Source: an uncultured Oscillospiraceae bacterium (lineage in GTDB: Bacteria > Bacillota > Clostridia > Oscillospirales > Oscillospiraceae). Taken from it: DNA of 64,000 bases. Below, piece after piece: positions 8,136 through 16,545 of this stretch. The translations under genes were made by a program, and so were the position numbers. The stretch spans positions 98,876-162,875 of the forward strand of contig CANQVO010000005.1 of the NCBI GenBank assembly GCA_947627325.1, written 5' to 3'. Each line of letters begins with the position of its first letter. Position 1 is the first letter of the stretch. The notes beneath the pieces are model-generated. The model was not told where the DNA came from. It was given only the letters and a program-made list of their open reading frames with translations, and did not search any database.

Positions 8136-8324
8136 TCACTTACAGCAGCTTGTGCCGTTGGTGCCCAGGTCGAAGGACGCGCACTGGGTCTGGTCGCACT
8201 TGGCCACGCTGGGGTCACAGCAACCCACCTTGATGGTCTGCAGGGAGCAGTAGTCCTTGTCGCCGCAGTGGTGGGCGCAGCTGACCACGGAGCACTGGAT
8301 GGACTGGTTGGCCTTGTCGTTCAT
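8136..8324 (-). CDS. DUF1540 small cysteine-rich protein
   Basis: 62 residues with eight cysteines. The pattern IQCSVVSCAHH then KDYCSLQTIKVG then DQTQCASFD matches DUF1540, a small probable metal-binding domain common in spore-forming Clostridia; its function is unknown. The start (ATG at 8324) was chosen because AAAGGAG lies 9 bases upstream; an ATG three codons earlier is too close to it. Monocistronic with its own terminator. Confidence 0.88.
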   Translation of the reverse strand: MNDKANQSIQCSVVSCAHHCGDKDYCSLQTIKVGCCDPSVAKCDQTQCASFDLGTNGTSCCK

Positions 8325-8454
8325 AACGCACATCTCCTTTCGCGCTTTCGCCCGCTTAGTATGCGCCCCCCGCCCCGGCGCTATGCGTCTTTTTCGGCGG
8401 AGGTGGTCTTTCGCCCGGCTGGCGCATACACTGTTTTGAAAGGATGTGTTTGAC

Positions 8455-8667
8455 ATGGACCTTCGCAAGCACCAGATCACCATCGGCGAGGTGCTGGACT
8501 ACCCCGGCGCCCGGGCCATCCTCCAGCGCAGATTCCCCATGGTCTTTCGCAAGGACTTCTCCCCCGCCTCCCGGTCGGTGACCTTGGAACAGCTGCTGGC
8601 CCTGGTGGGCGGCTACCTGCCCAAGCGGGTGGTGGACAGCACCCTGCAGGAGCTGGAGCGGCTTTGA
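8455..8667 (+). CDS. Small helical protein, possibly DUF1858-like
   Basis: 70 residues from ATG 8455 (GTG 8446 is an alternative nearer the AAAGGA site). The opening ITIGEVLDYPGARAILQRRFP resembles the start of DUF1858 proteins (TIGEVLxxYP), but the cysteine usually present there is absent and the second half (TLEQLLALVGGYLPKRVV) is only loosely similar. Cytosolic, no membrane segment. It sits between the DUF1540 gene and tRNA-Thr. Confidence 0.7.
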   Translation: MDLRKHQITIGEVLDYPGARAILQRRFPMVFRKDFSPASRSVTLEQLLALVGGYLPKRVVDSTLQELERL

Positions 8668-8698
8668 CAAAAGCCGCCCCAGCTTTCAAATCTCCCCC

Positions 8699-8727
8699 TT
8701 GACGCTGACCCAAAACCGTGTTATATT
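8699..8727 (+). promoter_or_regulatory. Promoter of tRNA-Thr
   Basis: TTGACG, 17-base spacer, TATATT, about 58 bases upstream of the tRNA. Confidence 0.8.
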
Positions 8728-8785
8728 AGGATGGCTCGCTGGAATACCATAAACCCCGCCCGCGCGGAACATCCCCCCATCCCCC

Positions 8786-8861
8786 GCTGGATTAGCTCAG
8801 TCGGTAGAGCGCCTGATTCGTAATCATGAGGTCGCGAGTTCGAATCTCGCATCCAGCTCCA
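8786..8861 (+). tRNA. tRNA-Thr (anticodon CGU)
   Basis: Cloverleaf with acceptor GCTGGAT/ATCCAGC, D-arm GCTC/GAGC, anticodon loop TTCGTAA, T-arm GCGAG/CTCGC with TTCGAAT, and encoded CCA. The anticodon stem CCTGA/TCATG has one C-U mismatch at pair 28:42. Own promoter and terminator. Confidence 0.95.
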
Positions 8862-8865
8862 AAGA

Positions 8866-8907
8866 AAGTCCCCGGAAGGTTGGCTTCCGGGGACTTCTTG
8901 TTTTTTT
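8866..8907 (+). terminator. Terminator after tRNA-Thr
   Basis: 13-base stem AAGTCCCCGGAAG, 5-base loop, then CTTG and seven T. It can also act for the anti-sigma gene on the other strand. Confidence 0.9.
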
Positions 8908-8914
8908 GGGGGGG

Positions 8915-10315
8915 CTAAAGCGGGATCTCGTTTCCGTTCAGGACGATGGAGACGGCCTGGCCGGGGTCGATGGGTCGCTCAAAGGCCCAGGCGATCCAGC
9001 CCCGGCGGTTTTGCCAGGTCGAGCCGTCATAGGTGGGCGTGAGCCGGGTGCCGTCCGCCATGACCACGGCGCACGCGGTTTCTTCCCCGTCGAGATAACA
9101 GGGGTACTTGTTCCCCGCCGGGGTGACAAAGTCCACCGTCACCCCCAGGGGCGAGAGGAAGATCTCCGCCACCTGGCTCTCGTCCAGCTGCCCGGAGGGC
9201 GGCGGGCTGTCCGCCGCGCGGGAGAGGATGACGGTCTCTGCGGGGACGACTTCCCGCCCCTGGGCGGCCTGGATGGGCACGGTGAGCCGCCAATTCCCCT
9301 CCCGGCGGCCCCCGGCGACGGAATAGGTGGCCTCTACGCAGAGCAGCTGCAGCAGGTCTTCGCTCTCCGCGGTCAGCGAGGGGAGGCGGAGATCCCAGCC
9401 GCCGGAAACGGCGACCTCCGTCACATCCTGGGAGCGATCCACCAAGGGGCCCTGGGGGTCCGCCGGGTCGTTCATCCAGTAGTTGACCTGGAAGGGGCAG
9501 TCGGAGTAGATGGGCGTCACCTGGGGCTGCTGGGTGACGCGGATATGGTAGCACCCGTCCTCCCCAAAGCCCATGGAGGAGATGGCCACCTCGTCGGCGT
9601 CCATATCCTGGGGGTTTTGCCCCGGGAGAAGGACGAGCGCGCCGTTTTCCTCCCCGCACGCCAGCCGGTCCAGGGGGAGATCGCAATTTTCGTCGGCCGG
9701 GCCGAAGAAGGTGGCCCCCGCGTACCGCTGGCCGGGGGTGAACCAGTCCATGGTCAGCTGGGCGTGGTCGGGGCTGGGGATGGCGTCGGTGGCATAGTCC
9801 CGGTAGGTGCCCGCGCTGTATACATATAGCCCCGTCTGAGTCTCCGGGTCATAGGAGAGCCGCTTCAGCCCCTCCCCGCCGGAGCTCCAGACGCCCTCCC
9901 CGCCGCTGAGAAAGTCCATCATCAAATCGTGGCTGGTGTCCTCCAGGAAAAACACGCCGCTGGGGTCGTGGACGGTGAAGTAGAGCCGGGTCATGCGCCC
10001 GTCGGTGAGGGCGCTCTGGGCCTCGATGGTGATGCCCTGGTCCTGGCAGGAGCCCAACACCTGGGTGGCGTAGGGGGCCCGGAGGCCCAGGCTGGTCAGG
10101 ATGACCTCCCGGAAGGAGGGGGACAACGCCAGGGCGGTGACCGCCAGGGCCGCCGCCGCGGCGGCGGCGATCAGGAGGCCGCGCAGGGGCGTGGACCGTT
10201 TTTTCACGGCGGCCTCCCGCGGCCGGGGCGGGGCGGCCAGCTGGGCGCGGATCCGCGCCCGGCTCTCGTCGGGCAGTCGCAAACCTTTCGCAAGAGCTTC
10301 CCAATGTTTTTCCAT
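8915..10315 (-). CDS. Anti-sigma factor-like membrane protein (DUF4179 type)
   Basis: 466 residues. The short cytoplasmic N-terminus (about 1-44) would bind the sigma factor, one membrane span (about 45-65, Ala/Leu rich) follows, and the rest is a large extracytoplasmic region with beta-rich segments. The layout and the coupling to an ECF sigma gene (TAATG overlap) match the DUF4179 family in Firmicutes. No zinc-binding HxxxCxxC motif is present at the N-terminus, so it is not a ZAS-type anti-sigma. The signal is unknown; family assignment is from layout and memory. Confidence 0.8.
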   Translation of the reverse strand: MEKHWEALAKGLRLPDESRARIRAQLAAPPRPREAAVKKRSTPLRGLLIAAAAAAALAVTALALSPSFREVILTSLGLRAPYATQVLGSCQDQGITIEAQSALTDGRMTRLYFTVHDPSGVFFLEDTSHDLMMDFLSGGEGVWSSGGEGLKRLSYDPETQTGLYVYSAGTYRDYATDAIPSPDHAQLTMDWFTPGQRYAGATFFGPADENCDLPLDRLACGEENGALVLLPGQNPQDMDADEVAISSMGFGEDGCYHIRVTQQPQVTPIYSDCPFQVNYWMNDPADPQGPLVDRSQDVTEVAVSGGWDLRLPSLTAESEDLLQLLCVEATYSVAGGRREGNWRLTVPIQAAQGREVVPAETVILSRAADSPPPSGQLDESQVAEIFLSPLGVTVDFVTPAGNKYPCYLDGEETACAVVMADGTRLTPTYDGSTWQNRRGWIAWAFERPIDPGQAVSIVLNGNEIPL

Positions 10316-10776
10316 TACCTCTCCCTCCCTATCTGTTCCCGCAAGATCTCTTTGGCCCGGAAAAGCCGCATGGACACGGCGGACGGGCTGACGCGCAGGA
10401 TCCGCGCGGTCTCCCGGAGGGAGTACCCCTCCAGATGGTGCAGAATCACCGCGTTTCGGTACTTCTCCGGCAGCTCCAGGACGGCCCGGAACAGCTCCCG
10501 CTCCTCCGGCGGGGCCAGGAGGGTCAGCTCCTCCAGGGGGACCTCCCCGCGCCGCCTCGCCGCCCGGAGGATGTCCTTACAGCGGTTGACGGCGATCTTG
10601 GCCAGGAAGGGGCGCTCCTTCCCCGGGTAGACCGCCGCCCTGCCCTCCAACAGCTTGAGGAAGACCTCCTGGACCACGTCCTCCGCCTCGCTGGGCGAGC
10701 GCAGATAGCCCAGGGCGACGCGGTACACCATGTCCCCATAGCGGTCAAACAGCGCCAGCACCGCGGCCCGATCCAC
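10315..10776 (-). CDS. ECF-type RNA polymerase sigma factor
   Basis: 153 residues. Region 2 is seen in FDRYGDMVYRVALGYL and EAEDVVQEVFLKLLEG. Region 4 is a helix-turn-helix in LPEKYRNAVILHHLEG and RETARILRVSPSAVSMRL. GTG at 10776 was chosen because AGGGGGG lies about 8 bases upstream; the longer reading frame upstream would add about 89 Arg-rich residues with no sigma homology. Its stop overlaps the anti-sigma start by one base, a classic regulator pair. Confidence 0.93.
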   Translation of the reverse strand: MDRAAVLALFDRYGDMVYRVALGYLRSPSEAEDVVQEVFLKLLEGRAAVYPGKERPFLAKIAVNRCKDILRAARRRGEVPLEELTLLAPPEERELFRAVLELPEKYRNAVILHHLEGYSLRETARILRVSPSAVSMRLFRAKEILREQIGRER

Positions 10777-10809
10777 CCCGATCCCCCCTTCCCGTGTTGT
10801 GCCTTCCCT

Positions 10810-10839
10810 ATCATAACGCCCCAGCCCCGCCGTTTCACA
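10810..10839 (-). promoter_or_regulatory. Candidate promoter of the sigma/anti-sigma operon
   Basis: Minus strand: TGTGAA, 18 bases, TATGAT. An overlapping TGAAAC followed by CGTTATGAT could instead be an autoregulated ECF promoter, but its spacing is short (13). Confidence 0.45.
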
Positions 10840-10957
10840 CAAAATTTTTGTTTTTTCCCGAGAAAACGCCCCTCGCCAGCGGCCCCGGGGGCGGCGGAGG
10901 GCGGCAAAAACGGCGTCGAACCGACGCCGGGCGACGGGGCCCGTCCCGCGTGGCCGT

Positions 10958-10996
10958 AAAAAAGGGCTGTCTCCCGCTATGGGAGACAGCCCTTTT
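10958..10996 (-). terminator. Terminator of the XRE regulator gene
   Basis: 17-base stem AAAAAGGGCTGTCTCCC with loop GCTAT; A and T runs on both sides make it bidirectional. Confidence 0.9.
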
Positions 10997-11008
10997 TGCG
11001 CGCTGGGG

Positions 11009-11311
11009 TCACTTTTTCCGCTTCCAGCGCAAGTAATTCTCATAATCCCGCACCGCGGCCCGCTCTTCCGCGGTGAGCTGCGTCCGCCGCCGCTTCTCGG
11101 CGTAGGCCGGGTCCTGGTCGGTCAGGCCCAGAAGGTAGTCGGCGGAGACGCCGTAGAGCCGACAGACCGCGACCAGCATCTCATGGCTCGGCGAGCTCTT
11201 CTCCTGCTCCCAGGCCCGGACCGTAGGCAACGACACGCCCAGCCGGGCCGCCAGGGCCGACTGGGTGTGTCCATGATCCTTCCGCACCTCCGCCAGCCGC
11301 TCCCCGATCAT
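11009..11311 (-). CDS. XRE/Cro-family transcriptional regulator
   Basis: 100-residue repressor-type protein. The helix-turn-helix is at about residues 5-58 (ERLAEVRKDHGHTQSALAARLGVSLPTVRAWE), followed by YGVSADYLLGLTD, typical of the HTH_3 family, and a basic C-terminal tail. The start at 11311 has GAGAGGT 7 bases upstream; two in-frame codons upstream are less well placed. It is divergent from the AMP-binding enzyme gene, and a perfect inverted repeat lies between them, so it probably regulates itself and that gene. Confidence 0.9.
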   Translation of the reverse strand: MIGERLAEVRKDHGHTQSALAARLGVSLPTVRAWEQEKSSPSHEMLVAVCRLYGVSADYLLGLTDQDPAYAEKRRRTQLTAEERAAVRDYENYLRWKRKK

Positions 11312-11339
11312 GCGCATCACCTCTCAAATACAGTATAGC

Positions 11340-11375
11340 GAATTTTATCAGTTTCCATGTAAAATGATAAAATTC
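11340..11375. promoter_or_regulatory. Operator: perfect 11-bp inverted repeat
   Basis: GAATTTTATCA and TGATAAAATTC separated by 14 bases. It lies between the divergent XRE gene and the acyl-CoA synthetase-like gene, directly abutting the -35 box of the latter. Probable binding site of the XRE protein. Confidence 0.75.
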
Positions 11376-11404
11376 TTGCTATCCGTGCCGGAGCATGATA
11401 TAAT
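11376..11404 (+). promoter_or_regulatory. Promoter of the acyl-CoA synthetase-like gene
   Basis: TTGCTA, 17-base spacer, perfect TATAAT. The -35 begins at the base after the operator's right arm. Confidence 0.8.
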
Positions 11405-11464
11405 CCATATTACTCTGCGTGGGTACAACTGATATTTTTATTAGAAACAGGGGGAAACCGAACC

Positions 11465-13210
11465 ATGGACCACAAGCAGCAGACCGGCCGCCCATCCATC
11501 GACAGGCCGTGGTTGAAGTATTACAGCGAGGAGGCCATCAAGGCGCCGTTGCCGGAGCGCACGATGTACGCCTATCTTTGGGAACAGAACAAAGACCATC
11601 TTGACGATATAGCACTCAATTATTATGGACATTCCATTTCATATGGCAGTCTCTTTTCCCGCGTTGACGATGCGGCAAAGGCCATGTACGGCCTGGGCGT
11701 GCGGAAAGGCGATATTGTCTCCATGTGTGTGCTGAACACGCCGGAAACCGTCTATTCCATATATGCGGTCAACAAGCTGGGGGCGGTCTGCAATATCATC
11801 GAGCCCCGCACCAACGCCGACCAGATCAAGGCCCGCGTAAACGCGGCGGGCTCTAAGGTCCTTATTTTGTTGGATGTGTTTTACGGCAAGATCAAGGATA
11901 TCCTGCCCGATACTTGCGTGGAAAAGGTCCTTGTGCTCTCGTTGGGCGCTTCCATGCCGCTCGCGGTTCGGATCGGCTTTGAACTGACCAAGGGGCGCAA
12001 AATAGAAAAGGCGCCTCGAAACGGATCGTTTTTGCCGTGGGACCGCTTTATCTCCCAAAGTAGATCTCTGCCCCCCGCGAGGGAGGCGCCTTACAAAAAA
12101 GACAGCGCCGCCGCCATTATCTATACCGGCGGGACCACGGGGACGCCCAAAGGGGCGATGCTGTCAAATTACGGGGTAAACGCGGTGGCTGTTCAGTACG
12201 TGCTGGGCCTACACCAAAAGAGAAGAGAATCCTTCTTGAATATCATGCCCCCCTTTATCGCGTATGGCTTTGTATTTGGTCTGCATACCCCCTTGTGTTC
12301 AGGGCTTACAAACATTTTGATCCCAAGTTTTCGACCTTCTGAGATCGGAAAACTATTTGTAAAATATAAACCCTCTCACTACATTGGCGTACCGGCGCAT
12401 TTTGAGCAGATGATGAGCTGCCGAGAGCTCCAAAACAAAGACCTGTCCTTTTTGTACACCGCGGGCATGGGGGGTGACCGCGTGGCCGTGGCTGTTGAGG
12501 AAGCCATCAACGCGTTTTTGCTGGAGCATCATTCGCCGTCAAAGGCCATGAAAGGGTATGGCATGACTGAACTGGGGTCGTCCGCGTGCACGACCACGAT
12601 CCACTGCAACAAGGTCGGAAGCGTAGGGATCCCTCTGGTCAAGAACACGATATCCATATTTGAGCCAGGGACAGAACACGAGCTTACCTATGACCAGGAA
12701 GGGGAGGTCTGTATCACCGGCCCGGGGATGATGCTCAAATACTACAACGACCCCGCGGAAACCGAAAAAGTCGCGAAAACACATCAGGATGGAAGGGTAT
12801 GGATACACTCCGGCGATATCGGATATATGGATAAAGACGGCGTGCTGTTTATCATAGATCGCATGAAGCGGGTGATCATTCGCCCAGACGGGCACAATGT
12901 GTGGCCGTCACAAATCGAGAGCGTACTTGCGCGGCATCCGGCTGTGGAGGCCTGCGCTGTCGTTGGCGCCCCGAATCCCGAGGGGGAAAACGGGCAAATC
13001 CCTGTCGCGTTTCTTGTCCTGAAGCAGGGTTTTTCCAAAAGCGACCGCTTGATACAGGACATCGACGCGCACAGCAAGAAATGCTTGCCGGAGCGCGATG
13101 TCGCGTTGGCGTATTATTTCTGTGACAGCTTGCCCCTCACGCCGGTGGGGAAAGTCGATTACCGGCTCTTGGAGCAAACGGCGCGGAGCGAGGCGGCCGC
13201 GCTGTCATAA
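11465..13210 (+). CDS. AMP-dependent synthetase/ligase (acyl-CoA synthetase superfamily)
   Basis: 581-residue ANL-family enzyme that would adenylate a carboxylate and transfer it to CoA or a carrier. The P-loop is IIYTGGTTGTPKGAML, motif A5 is KGYGMTELGSS, the ATP-binding motif is IHSGDIGYMDKDG, the hinge is DRMKRVIIRPDGHNV, and the C-terminal catalytic Lys lies in LTPVGKVDYRLL. The substrate is unclear. It has more A/T-ending codons than its neighbours, suggesting transfer. AGGGGG precedes ATG. It stands alone with its own promoter, operator and terminator, presumably under the divergent XRE regulator. Confidence 0.9.
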   Translation: MDHKQQTGRPSIDRPWLKYYSEEAIKAPLPERTMYAYLWEQNKDHLDDIALNYYGHSISYGSLFSRVDDAAKAMYGLGVRKGDIVSMCVLNTPETVYSIYAVNKLGAVCNIIEPRTNADQIKARVNAAGSKVLILLDVFYGKIKDILPDTCVEKVLVLSLGASMPLAVRIGFELTKGRKIEKAPRNGSFLPWDRFISQSRSLPPAREAPYKKDSAAAIIYTGGTTGTPKGAMLSNYGVNAVAVQYVLGLHQKRRESFLNIMPPFIAYGFVFGLHTPLCSGLTNILIPSFRPSEIGKLFVKYKPSHYIGVPAHFEQMMSCRELQNKDLSFLYTAGMGGDRVAVAVEEAINAFLLEHHSPSKAMKGYGMTELGSSACTTTIHCNKVGSVGIPLVKNTISIFEPGTEHELTYDQEGEVCITGPGMMLKYYNDPAETEKVAKTHQDGRVWIHSGDIGYMDKDGVLFIIDRMKRVIIRPDGHNVWPSQIESVLARHPAVEACAVVGAPNPEGENGQIPVAFLVLKQGFSKSDRLIQDIDAHSKKCLPERDVALAYYFCDSLPLTPVGKVDYRLLEQTARSEAAALS

Positions 13211-13218
13211 AAACGTGA

Positions 13219-13247
13219 CCCCGCCGGGTGCGGCGGGGTTGCTTTTT
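13219..13247 (+). terminator. Terminator
   Basis: 8-base stem CCCCGCCG, loop GGTG, then TTGCTTTTT. Confidence 0.88.
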
Positions 13248-13267
13248 GGGGGCGGGGGTGGTATGAT
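13239..13267 (+). promoter_or_regulatory. Promoter of the flavin reductase-like gene
   Basis: TTGCTT, 17-base spacer, TATGAT preceded by TGG (extended -10). The -35 overlaps the tail of the preceding terminator. Confidence 0.6.
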
Positions 13268-13300
13268 TTCGGAAAACCGACTGAGGAGGTCTGGAAGACG

Positions 13301-13873
13301 ATGAAGGAATTTGGGGTAAAGCCGTATCTGTTCCCCATGCCGACCTACATGATCGGCACCTACAACGAAGACGGCTCTGTGGACGTGATGATGATGGCCT
13401 GGGGCGGGATCTGCGCCGAGGACCGGGTGGCGCTGAATCTGGAGGCCGACCACAAGACCGTGGCCAACCTCCGGGCCCGGGGCGCGTTCACCCTGGCCGT
13501 GCCCGGGGCGGACACGCTGGCGGCGTCGGACTTCCTGGGCATCGCCTCGGCCAACCAGGTGGCGGACAAGTTCCAGCGTACTGGGCTCCACGCGGAGAAG
13601 AGCGGCCGGGTGGACGCGCCGGTCATCCGGGAGTACCCCCTCACGTTGGAGTGCGTGGTGGAGAAATTTGAGGACGAGCCCTACGGCCTGCGGGTGCTGG
13701 GCCGGATCGTCAACGTGCTGGCGGACGAAAAGGTCCTGGACGGGAAGGGCCAGATCGACCCAGGCAAGCTGGGGGCTTTCGCCTTTGACCAGATGGGAAA
13801 CGGCTACTACGCCCTGGGGGAGAAGATCGGCCAGGCGTGGGACAGCGGCGCGGGGCTCATGCCAAGGGAGTGA
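13301..13873 (+). CDS. Flavin reductase-like FMN-binding protein
   Basis: 190 residues of the flavin reductase/DIM6-NTAB split-barrel family, which binds FMN in the cytosol and may act as a flavin reductase or hydrolase-like protein. Typical features are the start PYLFPMPTYMIGTYNEDG, the FMN-binding region MMMAWGGICAEDRVALNL, and FTLAVPGADTLAASDFLGIAS. GAGGAGG lies upstream of ATG. Single gene with its own promoter and terminator; no electron-transfer partner is adjacent. Confidence 0.87.
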   Translation: MKEFGVKPYLFPMPTYMIGTYNEDGSVDVMMMAWGGICAEDRVALNLEADHKTVANLRARGAFTLAVPGADTLAASDFLGIASANQVADKFQRTGLHAEKSGRVDAPVIREYPLTLECVVEKFEDEPYGLRVLGRIVNVLADEKVLDGKGQIDPGKLGAFAFDQMGNGYYALGEKIGQAWDSGAGLMPRE

Positions 13874-13900
13874 CCGCCGCAAGTCAGCGGACGAAAAGCG

Positions 13901-13939
13901 GCCCCGGACCGACGGCTTGTCGGTCCGGGGCGTTTTTTT
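13901..13939 (+). terminator. Terminator
   Basis: 13-base stem GCCCCGGACCGAC with 5-base loop, followed by GTTTTTTT. A second T-run with a weaker hairpin follows toward the convergent lipoprotein gene. Confidence 0.9.
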
Positions 13940-13997
13940 GCTGTGCGGGGGTGATCCCTGCCGGGGCGTTTTTTTGCTGGGGTGGGGGTTGTCAGGC

Positions 13998-14609
13998 TCA
14001 CGCCCCGGGGGTGGGCGCTGGGGGGTCGGTGAGGTCCAGGCCGGCGGCGCCCACGTCCAGGTCGCCGTTTTCCAGGGAGAGGAAGGGGGAGAACTCCACC
14101 CGCTGATCCTGGTAGTCCAGCTGGATGGTGACGTCGGGGAAGATGTCGCTGACGTTGCACTGGACCACGAAGGGCTCGCAGTCCGGGTCCTCAAAGCGCA
14201 GGCGGCTCTCTCCCGTCTCCATGTCGTTGACCAGCAGGGAGAGGGCCATGTCGGCGTAGCGGGGGATCACCAGGTAGAAGTCCCCGTCGGAGACGTAGTG
14301 CACCGGGGGCCGGACGCCGCCCAGGTACCGCGCCACGTAGTCGTCCAGCCCGTCGGCGTTCTGATAGCCCAGGTGGGCCACCGCGTAGAGCTGGCCCTCC
14401 CCGAAGTCCACCCCCTCCCGCTCCACGTAGTCGTCCGACACGGCGGGGGGAGCGGACTGGTCGGTGACCTCCTCCGTGGGCGGGTCGGCGGGCGCCGGGG
14501 CGGGGGAGGCGGCGCTCTGCCCGCCGGGCCGGGACGCGCCGTTGGCGCACCCGCCCACCCACAGCAGAAGGGCCAGCGCGGCAAGCAGGCAAATGACGGA
14601 CTTTTTCAT
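13998..14609 (-). CDS. Putative lipoprotein, function unknown
   Basis: 203 residues. A signal peptide ends in a lipobox-like VGGC (Cys21), followed by a Pro/Ala-rich linker (about 25-58) and a globular part rich in Asp and Tyr. A strong AAGGAGG site precedes ATG. No enzyme motif is visible and I do not recognise the family. It is convergent with the flavin reductase-like gene and alone on its strand, so it is probably a surface-exposed accessory or sensor protein. Confidence 0.82.
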   Translation of the reverse strand: MKKSVICLLAALALLLWVGGCANGASRPGGQSAASPAPAPADPPTEEVTDQSAPPAVSDDYVEREGVDFGEGQLYAVAHLGYQNADGLDDYVARYLGGVRPPVHYVSDGDFYLVIPRYADMALSLLVNDMETGESRLRFEDPDCEPFVVQCNVSDIFPDVTIQLDYQDQRVEFSPFLSLENGDLDVGAAGLDLTDPPAPTPGA

Positions 14610-14795
14610 GGCCTTACCCTCCTTGTGTTCTCTCGTCTGCCCCCCCGGCCCCGGGATAGGGCCGGGGCCGGGTGGGGGATAAGACTATCATACATCTAAA
14701 ATCGAAAAAAATCCACCTCCAGACCGCCCCTCTGGAAAAAATCCCCCGCCGCCCCCCGCTTCAAAAAGTTTCCCCTGTCCAAACGGCGCGGGGTG

Positions 14796-14804
14796 TGGTA
14801 TAAT
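14796..14804 (+). promoter_or_regulatory. Extended -10 promoter of the pyrophosphatase gene
   Basis: TGGTATAAT in the same 16-base context as the promoter before the response regulator. The -35 is poor. Confidence 0.6.
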
Positions 14805-14859
14805 GTCTTATCATTAAAGTGCCGCCCGGGGCGCGGCTTTGGGAAAGGAGCGGGTTTTT

Positions 14860-16533
14860 ATGGACAGGAGGACCGACCCCCACGCCGTCTTGGTCCTGGG
14901 CCACAAGAGCCCGGACACCGACTCCATCTGCGCCGCCATCGCCTACGCGGGGCTAAAGAACACCTTGGACCCCCAGCGCCGGTACGAGCCCTGCCGGGCG
15001 GGGCTGGTGAACCGGGAGACCCAGTTCGTGCTGGACTACTTCGCCGTCCCGGAGCCCCGGCTGTGCACCGACGTGAGCCCCCAGCTCCAGGACGTGGACT
15101 ACCGCCACGAGCCCGGCGTGCCGCCCCAACTGAGCCTCCGCCGGGCCTGGGAGACCCTGCGGGCGCGGGATCTGGATACGCTGTGCGTAGTGGACGAAAA
15201 CGATCTGCTCCTGGGCCTGGTCACCGTCCGGGACATGGCCCGGGCCGACCTGGACCTGATCGACGAGAGCGTTCTTTCCAAGACCGGGACCCCCTACCAA
15301 AACGTGGCCGATACGCTGGACGCCCAGGTGGTGGTCCCCGGCGGGCCAGATCAGCGGGTCACCGGCCGCATCGTGGTCGCCCCCGGCGGCGCGGGGGGCA
15401 TGGCGGACGCCGTCCGGGCCGGGGACGTGGTCATCCTGACCGGCGGGGCGGAGGCCCAGCGCGCCGCCGTGGAGATGGGGGCGGGGTGCGTCATCGTCTG
15501 CGGCGGGGAGGCGGTGGACCAGACCGCCGCCGCCCTGGCGTGGGCCCGGGGCTGCGTGGCCCTGTCCACCCCCCACTCCCCCTACGCCGCCGGGCAGAGG
15601 ATCGTCCAGTCCTCGGCGGTGGAGGCGTATATGAACCGGGGCGAGTTGGTCACCTTCACCCCCCACACCCTGGTGGAGACGGTGACCCGGGTGATGGCCG
15701 CGGTGCGCTACCGCTACTTCCCCGTGGTGGACGACGAGGGCCGCTGTGTGGGGCTGGTCTCCCGGCGGAACCTTTTGAATCTGCGAAAAAAACAGCTCAT
15801 CCTGGTGGACCACAACGAGCGGGCCCAGGCGGTGGACGGACTGGAGGAGGCGGAGGTGCTGGAGGTGGTGGACCACCACCGCATCGGCACGCTGGAGACG
15901 GACGCGCCTGTGTACTTCCGAAACGCCCCGGTGGGGGCCACCTGCACCGTTGTTTACCAGCTCTACCAGGAGCACGGCGTCACCCCTGACCGGGCCACGG
16001 CGGGGCTGATGCTCTCCGCCATATTGTCCGACACGCTGATGTTCCGCTCCCCTACCTGCACCCCCGCGGACCGGCGGGCGGCGGAGGCCCTGGCCGCTCT
16101 GGCGGAGGTGGACATGGAGAGTTACGCCGCCGCCATGTTTGACCGGGGCGGGGACGTGACCGGCAAGAGCCCGGAGGACATCCTGCGGACCGACTACAAG
16201 CTCTTCACCAGCGGCAACTGCCGCTTCGGCGTGGGCCACGGCAGCTTTATGAACGAGAAAAACCGCCGCTCGGCCATGGCCCTGCTGGGGCCCTGGCTCC
16301 CCGTCGCCCTGGAGCGGCAGGGGCTGGACTACATCTTCTATATGTTCACCGACATCCCCACCTCCACCACCTGGCTGATGATGGCGGGCAAGGGGGCGGA
16401 GGAGCTGGTGGGCCGGGCCTTCCACGTGGCGGCCCAGGACGGCGCCGCCGTCCTCCCCGGCATCGTCAGCCGGAAAAAGCAGGTCATCCCCGCCCTGATC
16501 GGGGCGATCAAGCAACAGATACCCGCGTATTAG
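14860..16533 (+). CDS. ppaC: Manganese-dependent inorganic pyrophosphatase with CBS/DRTGG regulatory insert
   Basis: Family II pyrophosphatase (557 residues) hydrolysing pyrophosphate in the cytosol. The DHH domain begins with VLGHKSPDTDSIC (metal ligands His and Asp), then two CBS domains flank a DRTGG domain (about residues 70-310), the DHH core resumes with EVVDHHRIG, and a DHHA2 domain ends the protein. The CBS insert is known in clostridial family members to sense adenine nucleotides. ATG at 14860 has AAAGGAG 10 bases upstream. It is followed 12 bases later by the S41 protease gene, so the two are probably co-transcribed. Confidence 0.95.
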   Translation: MDRRTDPHAVLVLGHKSPDTDSICAAIAYAGLKNTLDPQRRYEPCRAGLVNRETQFVLDYFAVPEPRLCTDVSPQLQDVDYRHEPGVPPQLSLRRAWETLRARDLDTLCVVDENDLLLGLVTVRDMARADLDLIDESVLSKTGTPYQNVADTLDAQVVVPGGPDQRVTGRIVVAPGGAGGMADAVRAGDVVILTGGAEAQRAAVEMGAGCVIVCGGEAVDQTAAALAWARGCVALSTPHSPYAAGQRIVQSSAVEAYMNRGELVTFTPHTLVETVTRVMAAVRYRYFPVVDDEGRCVGLVSRRNLLNLRKKQLILVDHNERAQAVDGLEEAEVLEVVDHHRIGTLETDAPVYFRNAPVGATCTVVYQLYQEHGVTPDRATAGLMLSAILSDTLMFRSPTCTPADRRAAEALAALAEVDMESYAAAMFDRGGDVTGKSPEDILRTDYKLFTSGNCRFGVGHGSFMNEKNRRSAMALLGPWLPVALERQGLDYIFYMFTDIPTSTTWLMMAGKGAEELVGRAFHVAAQDGAAVLPGIVSRKKQVIPALIGAIKQQIPAY

Positions 16534-16545
16534 GAGGTATTTACC

